In this document: piece after piece, positions 32,782-44,379 of the stretch | Numbering within the stretch: position 1 is the first letter of the stretch | Layout of the letters: each line of letters begins with the position of its first letter | NCBI RefSeq assembly: GCF_033807715.1 | Contig: NC_084587.1 | Span: forward strand, 25,541,017-25,605,016 | From: Cololabis saira | Lineage: Eukaryota; Chordata; Actinopteri; Beloniformes; Belonidae | Direction of reading: 5' to 3' | Length of the DNA stretch: 64,000 bases | Translations under genes and position numbers: made by a program | Notes under the pieces: model-generated | Told to the model about the DNA's origin: nothing | What the model saw: the letters and a program-made list of their open reading frames with translations, nothing else | Database searches by the model: none

Positions 32782-33242
32782 AGCCTGAATTATGGTTCTG
32801 CGTTAAACCTACGCCGTAGGGTACGCGGCTACGCGGGAGGCTCTCCGTAGGCTACGCCGTAGCCTAACGTGCACCTCCCAAAAAATGTAACTACATGTCG
32901 AGGCGACGCAGAGCCAATGCGGACCAAGAGGGCTGTAATTGGTTTGCTTGGTGGCAACGCATTTCCGGTTCCGGTTCGTGAAGCAGTAGTGAACTTTCAG
33001 CGTTTTTTTCTTCGTGTGTATGTGATTTTTTTTGTTTTGTTTTTTTGCACAATAGTTGTCCTTATCTCTTTGATTCACTATGACTGGAAAAGCCGGAAGC
33101 TAAACAAAGTATCAACTAGCGTTCTCGGGGGGTATTGCACTGCAGCAAAATGGAGTGACGGAGAAGTCCGAAGGATTAACGACGGCGTCATGGCAACGGC
33201 GTAGGCTCTGCGTTGGTTTAACGCAGAACCTTAATTCAGGCT
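32782..33242. mobile_element. long member of the foldback family with unique interior
   Basis: Termini AGCCTGAATTATGGTTCTGC and ...GCAGAACCTTAATTCAGGCT match the foldback family. Unlike the others, about 300 bp of non-palindromic sequence lies between the arms (about 32900-33190). A frame runs through it (32869-33204, 111 codons). It includes a hydrophobic run (VIFFVLFFCTIVVLISLI) and no known domain. It may be an internal relic of the parent element or captured sequence. Confidence 0.7.
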
Positions 33243-33297
33243 TACCAAGTTGTGTTAGGTAAGGCTGACCCCAGTAATTTTCCGTCTGCCTTAAGGC

Positions 33298-33360
33298 CGG
33301 GACACACCAACCCGATAATCGGACGAAAACACAGGAAAACAAACAACGGGCACAAAAGCC
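33298..33360. repeat. MITE left-end fragment
   Basis: 'aggccgggacacaccaaccc' resembles the left end of the element at 14944-15601; the rest is missing. Confidence 0.4.
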
Positions 33361-33473
33361 TTTGGAATCTGCAAGAGAGAAAACAAACAAACATAAATGG
33401 GAACAGGCCGAGAGACAAACAGCAACCATTTCAGGTCTCTAAAACTAAATCAGGACTAGGCTACTGCGATTTT

Positions 33474-34285
33474 CAATTCAATTCAATTCAATTTTATTTA
33501 TATAGCGTCTAATACAACAGATGTTGTCTCTAGACGCTTTCCAGAGATCCAGAACATGAACATGAACATAAACATAAACATAAACATAAACCCCCAAGCA
33601 ATTATTACATAAACAATGGCAGGTAAAAACACTTAGTGGCCAAACAGTGGCAAGGAAAAACTCCCCTTTAGGAGGGAAGAAACCTCGAGCAGGACCAGGC
33701 TCATAAGGGGGGACCCTCCTGCCGAAGGCCAGACTGGGGGAGTCGGGGACGTCAGCAGCACACAGCAGTCATGTGGAAGCAGCAGCGGGATGACCAGAGG
33801 GGGGGGGGGGGGATTTTCTGTCCCCCAAAACTGTGGGGTGAGTATGTAGGTGAGTGAGCAGGTTTGTATGTCTGTAATTGTGTGTGTGCAAAGTGAAAAC
33901 AAGGTTTTACCTGAACTGCAACTATAGCCGAGCCCCCATGACCCAGGGAGGAGGCAGCCAGTAAACCTACAGTGATGGACCAGGACCCAGCAGGTCACCA
34001 GCCACCCGGCATAGGCCGATCACGTGGCCAAGAAGTCCACACCCTCCAAGCCCATGACCCCCACCTGGTGAGAGGCCAGCCTGCCCGGAGAGATGGGGCC
34101 ACCTTGACCGTCTACGCCGGCGGGCCGGCACACGCCCATATAAAAGCGGGAACCTTACAGCCAAAGGCGTGCCCAGCTGCAAGGGCAGTGGGGGGAAGCA
34201 GAGAGGGGCACGGAGCGCAAGAACCCCCCAACAAGGAGCCACCCAGAGAAGCCCAACAGCAAAGAGCCCCAAACAGCAGATAACG
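33474..34285 (-). repeat. L2-type 3' end, with adjoining repeat
   Basis: Begins with (ATTCA)n at 33474-33495 and 'attttatttatatagcgtct', which on the minus strand is the usual L2 terminus. It then matches the 3' region at 8940-9130 ('gacgctttccagag', 'aaaactcccctttaggaggg'). A run of 15 g lies near 33799-33813. The part after about 33900 is GC-rich repeat-like sequence I cannot name. No RT is attached. Confidence 0.65.
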
Positions 34286-34289
34286 GACA

Positions 34290-34440
34290 CCCATTCATCC
34301 ATCCATCCATCCATTTTCTATACCCGCCTTATCCATTGCAGGGTCACGGGGGTCTGCTGGAGCCTATCCCAGCTAATTACAGGCGAGAGTCCATCGCAGG
34401 ACACCCATTCACACAGACACTAACATACACTCACTGACAA
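34290..34440 (-). repeat. Mermaid/DANA-type SINE tail fragment
   Basis: 'atccatccatccattttcta' then 'ggtctgctggagcctatccc' match the inverted SINE tails at 26288 and 27985. The core and head are missing. Confidence 0.75.
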
Positions 34441-35385
34441 AGACATGGACAATCATTCTCTCACCACTCCCATCTCCCTCTGGAGGCCCGGCACAGCCCA
34501 GCAGCCTTGCAGTTGCGTTAGTTTTTAATTATGATTGCTGCAATATTTAAGATTCCTCATTAGAGACATTGACTGTCCCTGGAACACATTCTCCACACTA
34601 TTGGGCAATAATATGATGCGGTTAATTCAAACATAATAATTGTTAGCTACCATCTATACATTTTCCCCTTCACTTGCTCATATGAATATGATTACTGAGC
34701 ATGATTTTCCATATCTGCATGGTGTTGTTACTGCACTTATAGCTGTGTTTTGATACTGAATACAAAATGTACAGTTTAAGTAAAATAATAGTTTTGCTTT
34801 TGGACAATACCTAAATACTTCAAAATTAAATATAAGCAACAAACAATATAATAAAAAGAGTACATGAGTGATGCATTTCCTTACATGGTATTAGGAGCTA
34901 CTAATAATTTGAATAGGATATCTTATGATTGTATTGAAAGAAAAACAAACAAAAAACAACAAATATTAGTTTAATTTCAATTTGATAGTGATATCACATC
35001 TCAAGAAAGTTGGGACATGGGCAGCAAAAGATATGAAAAGTAAGTTATACTTACTATATCATCCCAAAGCACTTCAGCAACACAATTGGTTCCAGTGTAG
35101 TCCAATTAATCCAAAGCCAATAAGATAATAATAAGATTGCACCCAAACTTTTCTTTGATACAATTCCCCGTCCTAAGCAAGGAGTTCCTTACCTGTGGAA
35201 TTTGATGTGAAGTTCTTGTCCGTTGTACAGTGTGTACAGTTTGTTACTAGCGCTCAGTTCAAAAGTCTGCATCCCTGATGGTATGAGGTGCATTGGTGGC
35301 ATAGGAAGCTGTACATGTGGAGAGGAAACATCAATGCTGAAAAACTACAAAAACAATTTGAAGCATTGCAGGTTTTCCTAATATA
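34441..35385. other. intergenic, nothing recognised
   Basis: AT-rich sequence. The upstream part of the Harbinger at 35391 may lie here but I cannot recognise it. Confidence 0.45.
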
Positions 35386-35390
35386 ATCAG

Positions 35391-36674
35391 AGTGATCGAC
35401 AACAACACATTTCAATAAGGGTGCCATCTGTGCATGAAATTGCATACATAAATCAGAAGAATTGCCCCTCGATCAATGTGCAAATTATATGTGGTGAACA
35501 AATACATCTGACGAATGTTGTGGCCAGTTGGCCTGGATCGACCCACAACTCTTACATCCCTAGCAACAGCATGGTGGGAACGAGGTTCCTAGCTAGTAGG
35601 GTGCAGGATGGGTGGTTTCTTGGTAAATGGTGTGTTTAAAATAGAGACTCTAAAGCCACTTTACAGTTCATTAATGTGTCTATTCACAATAACCCTATCT
35701 GGTGACAGCGGTAATCCACTGAAAAGGTAGCTGCTGACCCCCTTTACCTACCCCCAGACCAGTGACGTGCGGTGAGATTCATGGATGGTGAGGCACTGAC
35801 TTCATCAGTCAGATTTACAAGCATATGAACCCTCCAGAGCAACTTATTCACCATTTGAATGGCAGCAGTTAACTGGTTATGTTTAAAACCTCCTATCGTC
35901 ATTCACATACAAATGCTTTACACATACAAACTGTAGCGCACAAAAAGCACATTTAATTAAAAAAAAAGTTATTATGGTCTTACCTTTACTTATAAATGAA
36001 GTCCTATATAACTGCACTTGACTTGCTAACTGTAAACTCCTGCTTGTTGTCACTTATTCTGCAGCCAATGAGTCGCAAGAAGAATCCCTGAGCTCACTAG
36101 TGCCCCCTACCGTGAGGCAGGAGAAGTGCGTGCCTCACCCCATGCCTCTTTTCAGCCGTTTTATGATTGCGCCGGCACAAGAAACACATTACACACATAT
36201 AGTTGCTGTTCATTGTATAAATCAGCTTAACTCTGGGAACTTATTTCATATAGCAAACGTGTTTGAAAATTTTAAGAGACAGCGATCTGGTCTCACTACA
36301 TCACTACATAGCATGGCAGCACAGTTAGCCGAGTCATTGCGCAATCCATGGTGAGGCTCGGCGTTCGGCGATTTTGAAGAAAAAATTATCTAAAAATGGT
36401 GAAGTTAATTGGAAAATTACTTTATAGTACAAATCAAGGCACAGCCTCCCCTGCCTCCCCTGACCGCACGTCACTGCCCCAGACTGCCCGAGTGTGCAGA
36501 TACAATTACAACCATGTTCATTCCAGCACTCTAGAAGTTACTGAGATAGTGATCAGGCAGGAAAAATGTCAGTGGCGCTGTCTGAACAGAGCCAGGGAGA
36601 CACAGCCGTACCGCCCTGACAAGATGTGCCGCATTGTGATGGCATGTGCCATCTTGCATAATCTGGTGCACTAG
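35391..36674 (+). pseudogene. Harbinger DDE transposase, split by an hAT element
   Basis: On the plus strand: a broken VIDNNT region (site of the first catalytic Asp), then RVPSVHEIAYINQKNCPSIN, VASWPGSTHNSYIPSNSMVG and VQDGWFLG. After a gap that looks like a decayed intron (GTAAAT donor side) comes GDSGNPLK near 35699 with the second Asp. After the 717-bp hAT insertion the frame continues RYNYNHVHSSTLEVTEIVIR (catalytic Glu) and ends YRPDKMCRIVMACAILHNLV with its own stop at about 36672. All this matches the C-terminal two-thirds of HARBI1-type transposases. A frameshift, a stop and the insertion make it dead. Confidence 0.85.
35760..36476. mobile_element. hAT-type MITE with perfect 8-bp duplication
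   Basis: Termini CAGTGACGTGCGGT and ACCGCACGTCACTG are perfect inverted repeats of 14 bases. CCCCAGAC flanks both sides (35752-35759, 36477-36484). Its sequence carries no transposase. It lies inside the transposase coding sequence of an older Harbinger. Confidence 0.95.
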
Positions 36675-37376
36675 CATGGGTCTCGCGGGTTTGGCGAGTT
36701 AAGTGAATTCCCTTTTCCCTTCCTTTTTAAGCTTCATTTTTTATTTTGTAAATCTGGGGGGTTTTAGAGTACTGGAGGGAGGAGTGGGAGAGTAGGCAGG
36801 GTGGAGGGAGCAGTTTTTGAATTCTGTGAATTGATGTGTCTTTTTGCAGTGCAGCTGTTTGGAGTGGCATGTTTTTTACCGTGCCTCCTGGAGGGTGATG
36901 TTTCAAACAACAGTGGTCAGGTAAACAGGTGGCAGTACGTCGTAGTGTATACCGTGGAAGTGTTAACTGCTCCAGAGAGTGGAAGATTTACTCAGGTTGG
37001 GCCCCTCCTTTAGTTTTAATGAACTCTGGGATATTGAAGTTCTTTGCCCCTTTGTAAGCATGTCTGATGTGATCATTTAAGGGCAGCATTTGGGCAAAAA
37101 TTTCTGCCCGTGATCAAACCAAGAGATTCATTACATCACTCTACTTGAGTGAACCCTGTTCAATTTCACAGTGCCTGTGATGCTCAAAGAATGAGTGTGG
37201 ATTTGGGAGTATGCAGTTTTGAACGTCTAACTTTTTTTTTGTGTCGGAGAGATTTCTACACAGAGAAATCCATGCACTTTTTGTACATGAGGCCCCAAGG
37301 CTGCTATGTCTACATGTCTACAACAATTTAGATTACTTGTTCTCAGAAAAGAGCACACAATAGATAAACATTGCTG

Positions 37377-37379
<3 letters not shown>
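36675..37379. other. intergenic, probable Harbinger 3' flank
   Basis: No further coding pattern after the transposase stop; no matching terminal repeat identified. Confidence 0.4.

Positions 37380-37470
<91 letters not shown>
37380..37470. repeat. (GT)n microsatellite
   Basis: Pure GT run of about 45 units. The frames read through it (Thr-His repeats) are artefacts. Confidence 0.98.
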
Positions 37471-37471
<1 letters not shown>

Positions 37472-38260
37472 CGTCTACTACCGAGAGGAACCCAGAGTAG
37501 CTGAGTTGTATTACAAACACTAAGATTTAGAATTTGCTTAATTATGTCAACAAAAGGTTTGTCTTTAAGGCAGGATGTCTTTTTGAGGATGAGTAACATC
37601 TCTATAACAGTTTCTAGGGATAAAAATAGTTCAGCTAAGATATCTTCAATATTTCATAATAGAAGATAGGAAAAAGTCAAATTTACCCAGATGACTCAAA
37701 TATGAGAGAATAATGGCAAAGATGATCAAAAACAAGAGAGAAGCACGGAAGAAGGAATATTCAAGTCTGAGGTATGTCACTTCTCTTCTCACAAAGCAGA
37801 AATAGCCTACTGTTCTTCAAACACAGACATGCTGCTCCCTCTGGTTACATCTTTATGGAAAAAAGTTCACAAAGTAGCACCATTAAAGAATGTAAATATA
37901 TCTCTAAAAGAAGGCCTAATAATGCTGACTGTCATGTACTTCTCTCCCCCGTCAACTGAAAGACTGAAAAATTGGAGATCATCAAGGGAGAACATTTAAT
38001 TTTAAACAAACTTGCCTTTGATTTGGGGTGTGTTCAAGTACTGATGTTACTGAAATTAAGTTAATTTGTCCTCTTATTCAGTTTTGTTGGTGCCGTTTCT
38101 GCTATTTTCATCTGACCTTCATTTGTGGCCTGGCAACACACTATACAGCAAAGAAAAAAACAATGAAACTCCACAGAAATCTGCAAAGCTGATGATCTGC
38201 AATGTCATTGGATCAAGATGGTGATTATCCTTGCATAAGGGAGGGGGAAAAAAAATCCTC
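37471..38260. other. intergenic, nothing recognised
   Basis: No gene or repeat boundary seen. Confidence 0.5.
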
Positions 38261-38264
38261 ACTC

Positions 38265-40515
38265 ATCACTCCCTCATCTTCTTCCGCTTGTCCGTTCCCG
38301 GGTCGCGGGGGGCAGCAGCCTCAGCAGGGATGCCCAGACTTCTTTCACCCCAGACACTTCCTCCAGCTCTTCCGGGGGGAGTCCGAGGCGTTCCCAGGCC
38401 AGCGAAAGACATAGTCTCTCCAGCGTGTCCTGGGTCTTCCCCGGGGTCTCCTCCCGGTGGGACATGCCTGGAACACCTCCCTAGGGAGGCGTCCAGGAGG
38501 CAACCGATACAGATGCCCAAGCCACCTCAGCTGACTCCTCTCAATGTGAAGGAGCAGCGGCGCGACTTCGAGCTCCTCCCGGGTGACCGAACTCCTCACC
38601 CTATCTCTAAGGGAGCGTCCAGCCACCCTGCGGAGGAAACTCATCTCGGGCGCTTGTATCCGCGATCTTGTCCTTTCGGTCACTACCCAAAGTTCATGAC
38701 CATAGGTGAGGGTAGGTGCGTAGATTGACCGGTAAATCGAGAGCTTCGCCTTTCGACTCAGCTCCCTCTTCACCACGACGGTCCAGTACATCGACCGCAT
38801 AACTGCGGACGCTGCACCGATCCGTCTGTCAATCTCACGCTCCATCGTTCCCTCACTTGTGAACAAGATCCCGAGATACTTGAACTCCTCCACCTGAGGC
38901 AGGACTTCTCCACCCACCCGGAGAAGGCATGCCACCCTTTTCCGATGGAGAACCATGGCCTCGGATTTGGAGGTGCTGATTCTCATCCCTGCCACGTCGC
39001 ACTCGGCCTCAAACCGCCCCAGCACATGCTTAAGGTCCTGGTCCGATGAAGCCAACAGGACAATGTCATCTGCAAAAAGCAGAGATGAAATCCTGTGGTT
39101 CCCGAACCGGATCCCCTCCGGCACCTGGCTGCGCCTAGAAATCCTGTCCATAAAAATTATGAACAGGACCGGTGACAAAGGGCAGCCCTACCGGAGTCCA
39201 ACATGCACCGGGAACAAGTCTGATCTACTGCCGGCTATGCGAACCAAACTCCTGCTTCGATCATACAGAGACCGGACAGCCCTTAATAGAGGTCCCCGGA
39301 CTCCATACTCACTCAGCACCCCCCACAGAATGGAACGAGGGACACGGTCTTCTCCAGATCCACAAAACACATGTAGACTGGTTGGGCAAATTCCCATGAA
39401 CCCTCGAGCACCCTGCGGAGGGTATAAAGCTGGTCCAGTGTTCCACAACCGGGACGAAAACCGCATTGTTCCTCCTGAATCCGAGGTTCAACTATCGGCC
39501 GTAATCTCCTCTCCAGTACCCTGGCGTAGACTTTCCCGGGGAGGCTGAGAAGTGTGATCCCCCTATAGTTGGAACACACTCTCCGGTCCCCCTTTTTAAA
39601 CAGAGGGACCACCACTCCGGTTTGCCACTCCAGCGGTACTGTCCCCTTCCTCCATGCGATGTCGCAGAGGCGTGTCAACCAAGACAGCCCTACGACATCC
39701 AGAGACTTGAGGTACTCAGGGCAAATCTCATCCACCCCCGGTGCCCTGCCACCGAGGAGCTTACGAACTACCTCAGTGACCTCGGCTTGGGCGATGGATG
39801 AGCACGCCCCAGAGTCCTCACCCTCTGCTTCCTCAGTGGAAGGCATGTCAGTTGGGTTGAGGAGATCCTCGAAGTATTCCTTCCACCGTCCGACAATATC
39901 CCCAGTCGAGGTCAACAGCTCCCCACCCACACCGCAAACGGTGCCGGCAGAGTACTGCTTCCCCCTTCTGAGGCGCCGAACGGTCCTCCAGAATTTCCTC
40001 GAGGCCGACCGAGAGTCTTTCTCCATGGCCTCCCCGAACTCCTCCCAGACCCGAGTTTTTGCCTCCAGGACTGCCCGAGCCGCGGCTCGCTTGGCCTGCC
40101 GGTACCTATCTACTGCGTCAGGAGTCCCACCGGCCAACATAGCCCGGTAGGACTCCTTTTTCAGTCTGACGGCATCCTGTACTTCCGGTTTCCACCACCG
40201 GGTTCTAGGATTGCCGCCACGACAGGCACCGGAGCCCGGCCGGGTCCCACGGGCAAAGACCCGGCCACCAGGCGCACGCCAACGAGCCCCAACCCCAGGC
40301 CTGGCTCCAGGGCGGGGCCCCGGTGACGCCGATCCGGGCGACGTAACTGTCCTTGTTCTTCTATTATCCATGATTGGCTTTGTGAACCGCTCTTAGTCTG
40401 GCCCGTCACCCAGGACCTGTTTGCCATGGGAGACCCTACCAGGGGCATAAGTGCCCCCGACAACATAGCTCCTAGGATCACTCAGGCAACACAAACCCCT
40501 CCACCACAGTAAGGT
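38265..40515 (-). pseudogene. non-LTR retrotransposon (LINE), multiply frameshifted
   Basis: The minus strand codes, in order, RTRWWKPEVQDAVRLKKESY (linker), LLGGRAPGVDEICPEYLKSL, WQTGVVVPLFKKGDRRVCSN, EEQCGFRPGCGTLDQLYTLR (RT), MCFVDLEK (motif A region), then after a shift ILWGVLSEYGVRGPLLRAVR. Another shift leads to LSPVLFIIFMDRISRRS and SSLLFADDIVLLASSD (FADD catalytic box), with the C-terminal RPRGRPRTRWRDYVFRW followed by a last shift to EELEEVSGVKEVWASLLRLL. The APE endonuclease is absent, so the copy is 5'-truncated. At least three frameshifts break it. The clade is not certain; the fish family is common and ends in a GATG-type tail. Confidence 0.85.
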
Positions 40516-40534
40516 GGCGGTTCAAGGAGGAGAA

Positions 40535-40670
40535 AAAAAATCCATCCATTCATTTTCTATACCCGCTTTATCCTACAGGGTCACAGGGGTCTGCTGGAGC
40601 AAATCCCAGCTAATTTCAGGCGAGAGGCAGGGGTTCACCCTGGACAGGTCGCCAGTCCATCGCAGAGGGG
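40535..40670 (-). repeat. Mermaid/DANA-type SINE tail fragment
   Basis: 'ccatccattcattttctata', 'ggtctgctggagcaaatccc' and 'ggacaggtcgccagtccatc' match the inverted SINE tails elsewhere in the window. It abuts the 5' end of the LINE. Confidence 0.75.
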
Positions 40671-41244
40671 AAAAAAACTTTAAAAAATCTATTTATTTAG
40701 CATTCAGTCACCATTTCACCCCAGTGTTTTTGCCCCAGTCATTTAAACCGTGGCTGCCTGAGTGAAACTTAGTGTGCAGTATGTCCAAAATTTAGTTTTT
40801 CGATTGATTAAAAAAAAAAAATCACTGGTTTTGTTTGTGTGTATGTATGTATGTGTATGCGTATGTATGCGTATATATATATATGTATATATACTAAATA
40901 TAGTAATAATGCACATATATATGCCTTAGGTTTTTACCGGCATGGTATCAAACATTAATATGTGTGCAGACAAGGTAAAAAAAAAAAAAGTTAGTTTTCA
41001 GTCCGAATAGCCACTGTTGGATTTTAGTTCTCATCTGCCATTTGAAAAGATTGAATAACCATAACCTAAATCTCAAAGAATTTAATTGTGAGATCAAGGA
41101 GTGGTGTACAGCAAAGGATGTTAAGAATGACTGTCCATGGCGCCTAGAGCAACATGTATCAGTCAGCCTCAAAGTTGGTAGCTAACCAACTCCCATGTTT
41201 CTACGGGAAAGGTACAGCGTCAAACATTGTTTTTTTTATTAAGA
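40671..41244. other. intergenic with a (GTAT)n/AT run
   Basis: 'gtatgtatgtatgtgtatgc' and an AT run near 40835-40920; otherwise nothing recognised. Confidence 0.5.
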
Positions 41245-41249
41245 TATTT

Positions 41250-41410
41250 GCGCCACAAGTGACCTGTATTGAGACAGTAGGTAGACAGGAAATTGGAAGA
41301 GAGAGGGAAGACACGCAGCAAAGAGTGAAATAGCCTTTGTAAATGGTGCCCACTCAACTCACTGAGCTTATCCAGGGCACCTGGGGTTTACTTTAACCTA
41401 ATGCAGGACA
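41250..41410 (-). repeat. degenerate tRNA-SINE
   Basis: 'gacaggaaattggaagagag' and 'gaagacacgcagcaaagagt' match the body of the SINE family at 30155 and 51617 in inverse orientation; the head is badly decayed. Confidence 0.6.
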
Positions 41411-42403
41411 GTGATTTTTTGCTTCTTACATTATCAGTTCTGTGTGTTGATTACTTCTTACAGATCTTCATGTCCAACATAGTTTTTGCTCAGTCTGATG
41501 TCTCATTTTTGCGTTTCCTCCATCTATTTATTGTTAACTTCTTCAACCTATTTTTAAACTCTCTTTACATGCCTCTGTCTTTCCTGGACAGCACAGTTGT
41601 GATTTTGAGTCAGTCAGGTTTCCAATGGGGGCAAGCTTTTTTTATGTGAAAATAGTCAGAATGAAGGCTGAGAGAGGAGAGTGAGCTACAAAGGAGTAGG
41701 TGGTATAACCGTGAGTGCTGCTGTGGTGTGTGTTTTGTGCACAAATGCATGTGTGGGAGAGTGACTAAAAGTAACCAACAGAGATAGCAGCACGTCATGA
41801 AGCTCCAGCATGGTGCTCGGTCAGATCGAGGGAAACTGTCACATCTTATCCTCCTCAACATTGGTCTCTGTCCTCTGTGGGCCAGCAAGGTCTGCAAGAC
41901 ATCAGAGAAATGTAGATATAAATACTACACCGTCCTCGCTACACCTTCTTCTTATATCCTGAGGCAGCTGCTGCCTTACTCTACAGTACTCTATTGATCT
42001 TAAAAGGCCATTAAAGATTCATCAGTTGTTTTTAAGTGCACAACATGAACAACCTTTTGGTCAAATTCTTAGTCTGTAGATCACATGGACAGATTATTTG
42101 AATGTTTATGTAAATTTACAAAGAAGCATTGTGGAAAAAAACGATTGTGCAGCTGTGTCCAGATACTGTCCGTACTGCTCTTTTTAATTTTGTTTTTCTA
42201 ACAAAGTTAGAGAGTAAGAGTATGATATTCGCCGTGCCTCGTGTCCAAGACAAATTTCTCCTAAGGGAGACAATAAAGATTCATCTGATCTGATCTAACG
42301 TTTGTGATCCCAGTTATCTAACGCAGGAAAACGTATGACTGCAGCACACTTTTAGACATTGGAAAACTTGTTACAAACAAGTTTTCAGACTTATTTCACG
42401 GGG
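41411..42403. other. intergenic; LINE-type tail near its end
   Basis: No gene recognised. 42220-42298 ('gtgtccaagacaaatttctc', 'gagacaataaagattcatct', (GATCT)n) looks like the 3' tail of a fish LINE. Confidence 0.45.
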
Positions 42404-42639
42404 ACCGGGGGGGGGGGGGGGGGGTATTCCAGAAAGCGGGTTTTGTTTGTTAACCCCGAGATGAGGGAAACCCGGAGTTTTCAGTTCCAGAAAGCGATGT
42501 AACTCAAACTCTGAGTCAATTACCATGGCAACTGACCCTGTGAACCTAACCTGCTCGCTAGCAGGTTTTTTTCAATAAACCCTGAGTTTCTCTCTGTCTC
42601 CTCCCTCCTGCTGAGCCTGAAGCAGCTATCCGACATGGG

Positions 42640-42815
42640 GTGTCCTTCCTCCGGAATCCAATTGACATCGAAGCTGAATTAATTCGCAATGCCTTACGTC
42701 AGGAGAGGATGTTTAGACCAAGATTAGATATACTTTCATTCCCTGATGAGTACCTTACAGAACATTACCGTTTTTCATCACACTCTATTATTTATCTGAA
42801 CAACATTCTCCAGCC
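42640..42815 (+). pseudogene. Harbinger transposase N-terminal fragment
   Basis: Reads FLRNPIDIEAELIRNALRQE, RMFRPRLDILSFPDEYLTEH and YRFSSHSIIYLNNILQPY. This is the conserved N-terminal region of HARBI1-type transposases and pairs well with 10840-10990. The sequence then loses similarity: no catalytic Asp or Glu segment follows, so the catalytic core has been deleted. Confidence 0.85.
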
Positions 42816-43009
42816 ATATACAGTACAGTATATCCAACATTACAAACTCTCAGTTCAGAGCAAATTCTTTCTGTTGGCTGAGCAGAACTCAACTGTTAAT
42901 CGGGATAAAGCCACTATACATTGAAATGGCCACTGAATATGTATGTATGCTGAATATATCAAATATGATTAAAACTGCAGTGAGGTACAATCATAGGCCC
43001 AACCAAATT

Positions 43010-43300
43010 ATGCCTTACCTGTCTGAATTATGTTTTTGTATTTCATTTTCAACTGCTGCCAAGTGCGCTTTACGCCTGTGGGGTTGCATCTAAATGACAA
43101 TACAATTTCATTCAATACCATTCTACCACTGTTTTCATCTGTAATATTATAAGACAGTGTGCTTAAATGTTAAATGAATACTGTATTCAAACTTACGCAT
43201 TGACTCGGGCAGCAACTTTCTCCCACGCTAATTGTCTCTCCTTTGCTGCTGCAGCTGTGTTGCTTTTTTTCCGAAATATGCTCTCATACTCGCCATACGC
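43010..43300 (-). pseudogene. Harbinger Myb/SANT-like protein, two exons
   Basis: The minus strand reads YESIFRKKSNTAAAAKERQL-AWEKVAARVNA, then a clean donor (gtaagt near 43194). After an intron with acceptor 'ccccacag' (near 43080) comes VKRTWQQLKMKYKNIIQT, again next to a donor (gtaagg). This is the SANT fold of the Harbinger accessory protein, with both splice sites kept. Its C-terminal exons are missing. In the family this protein brings the transposase to the element ends. Confidence 0.8.
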
Positions 43301-43320
43301 ATAGGGTTGGCACCTTTCAG

Positions 43321-43640
43321 AAATCGAAATAAGGGACATCCCGATTTCAGCGATTTTCGCGAGCACCAAAAAAAGGGACATCCCCAAAACGTCTAAAATG
43401 CATAAAATGTATATATTTTATATGAAAAAACAAAATGCTTTAATAGCATTGAACTTTGATGACTGTACAGACAGCCTGAACCTGAGCATGGTCATCGTAA
43501 ATTAAACAAAGTCTGCCTGCATTGGGCAGTTAAACAGAACCGCACCTAAATTAAATGACAAAATGACAAAAGACAAGCAGCTCCTTGTCTTTCAGAACTG
43601 TGGTATGGAACTCCGAACAGGTCTGCTCAATGTTGAAAAT
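43321..43640. other. unassigned repeat-like stretch
   Basis: 'agggttggcacctttcagaa' and 'aagggacatcccgatttcag' look like the end of a dispersed repeat I cannot name. Confidence 0.35.
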
Positions 43641-43649
43641 GATGATGAC

Positions 43650-43915
43650 CTCGCTTCATGAGCTCCACGAGCTGTTATAATTCTGATTATTTAATTCTTT
43701 ATTGATTTCATAAAATATTCACATTTTTTGAGATTTTTTATTTGGGGTTTTCATAAGCTGTGAGCCATAGTCATCAAAATTATAACAAATAAAGGCTTGA
43801 AATATTTCACTTTGCATGTAGCTGAAAATAATATATTTGTTTCACCTTTAGTTGAATTTACTGAAACGAATTAAGTTTAGCAATATATTCTAATTTTCCG
43901 ACCTTCACCTGTATA
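43650..43915. repeat. mariner-type MITE, degenerate half
   Basis: 'tttgagattttttatttggg', 'aacaaataaaggcttgaaat' and 'tctaattttccgaccttcac' resemble a mariner-type MITE of the same style as 28366-28723, though not the same family. Only one clear end remains. Confidence 0.5.
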
Positions 43916-44190
43916 TTATGACCAATAAATAAGAGCATAATATATGTATGTATAAAGAACTGTGCAACAGATGCCTGGCTCCTCTGGGATGTTATATTAC
44001 GTTTGTGGAGGTTCCTGCAGCATGCTGTGTGACACACCTCTGTTTCCTCTTTTAGGACGAGGTGGGGTGGTTGGAGTCTCTGTAGACATCTTGACTTGAC
44101 TTTATTTTTTTTAAAGTCGCGCATGGTGGTGCAGTGAGCAGCAGTGAGAGGTAAATGCTGATTTATGGTTCTGCGTTACACCAACGCAGA
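43916..44190. other. intergenic with a foldback fragment
   Basis: 44155-44190 ('atgctgatttatggttctgc', 'gttacaccaacgcag') is one arm of the foldback family, cut off by the AT run that follows. Confidence 0.55.
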
Positions 44191-44208
44191 GTATATACAT
44201 GCATATAC

Positions 44209-44280
<72 letters not shown>
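44191..44280. repeat. (AT)n microsatellite
   Basis: AT dinucleotide run with minor gc interruptions at its left end. Confidence 0.95.
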
Positions 44281-44281
<1 letters not shown>

Positions 44282-44379
44282 GATGTTCTTACCTTCGCTT
44301 GAGTACATTTTCTTTAAATGGACCTCTTAAAGTTTTAGTTGAATACCCCTGCTATAAAGTGTTAATATTTAATGGGCAC

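Larger units (their letters stand above)
42404..43320. mobile_element. second PIF-Harbinger, right end lost
   Basis: Starts with a run of about 20 g and GGTATTCCAGAAAGCGGG, the same type of terminus as the element at 6520. Inside is a transposase N-terminus on the plus strand (42640-42815) and a Myb/SANT protein on the minus strand (about 43290-43010), again facing each other. The transposase body is deleted and no right terminus is seen; the sequence changes to another repeat at about 43305. Confidence 0.8.

Noticed and set aside
37227..37599. Thr-His and Val-Cys repeat frames (also 45794-46100)
   Set aside because: Read-through of GT and CA microsatellites; no coding features outside the repeat.
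38202..38728. Plus-strand frames across 38.2-40.2 kb
   Set aside because: Shadows of the LINE on the minus strand.
41610..41997. Frames near 41.6-42.0 kb as a possible small gene
   Set aside because: No splice pattern, domain or conserved wording; overlapping frames on both strands.
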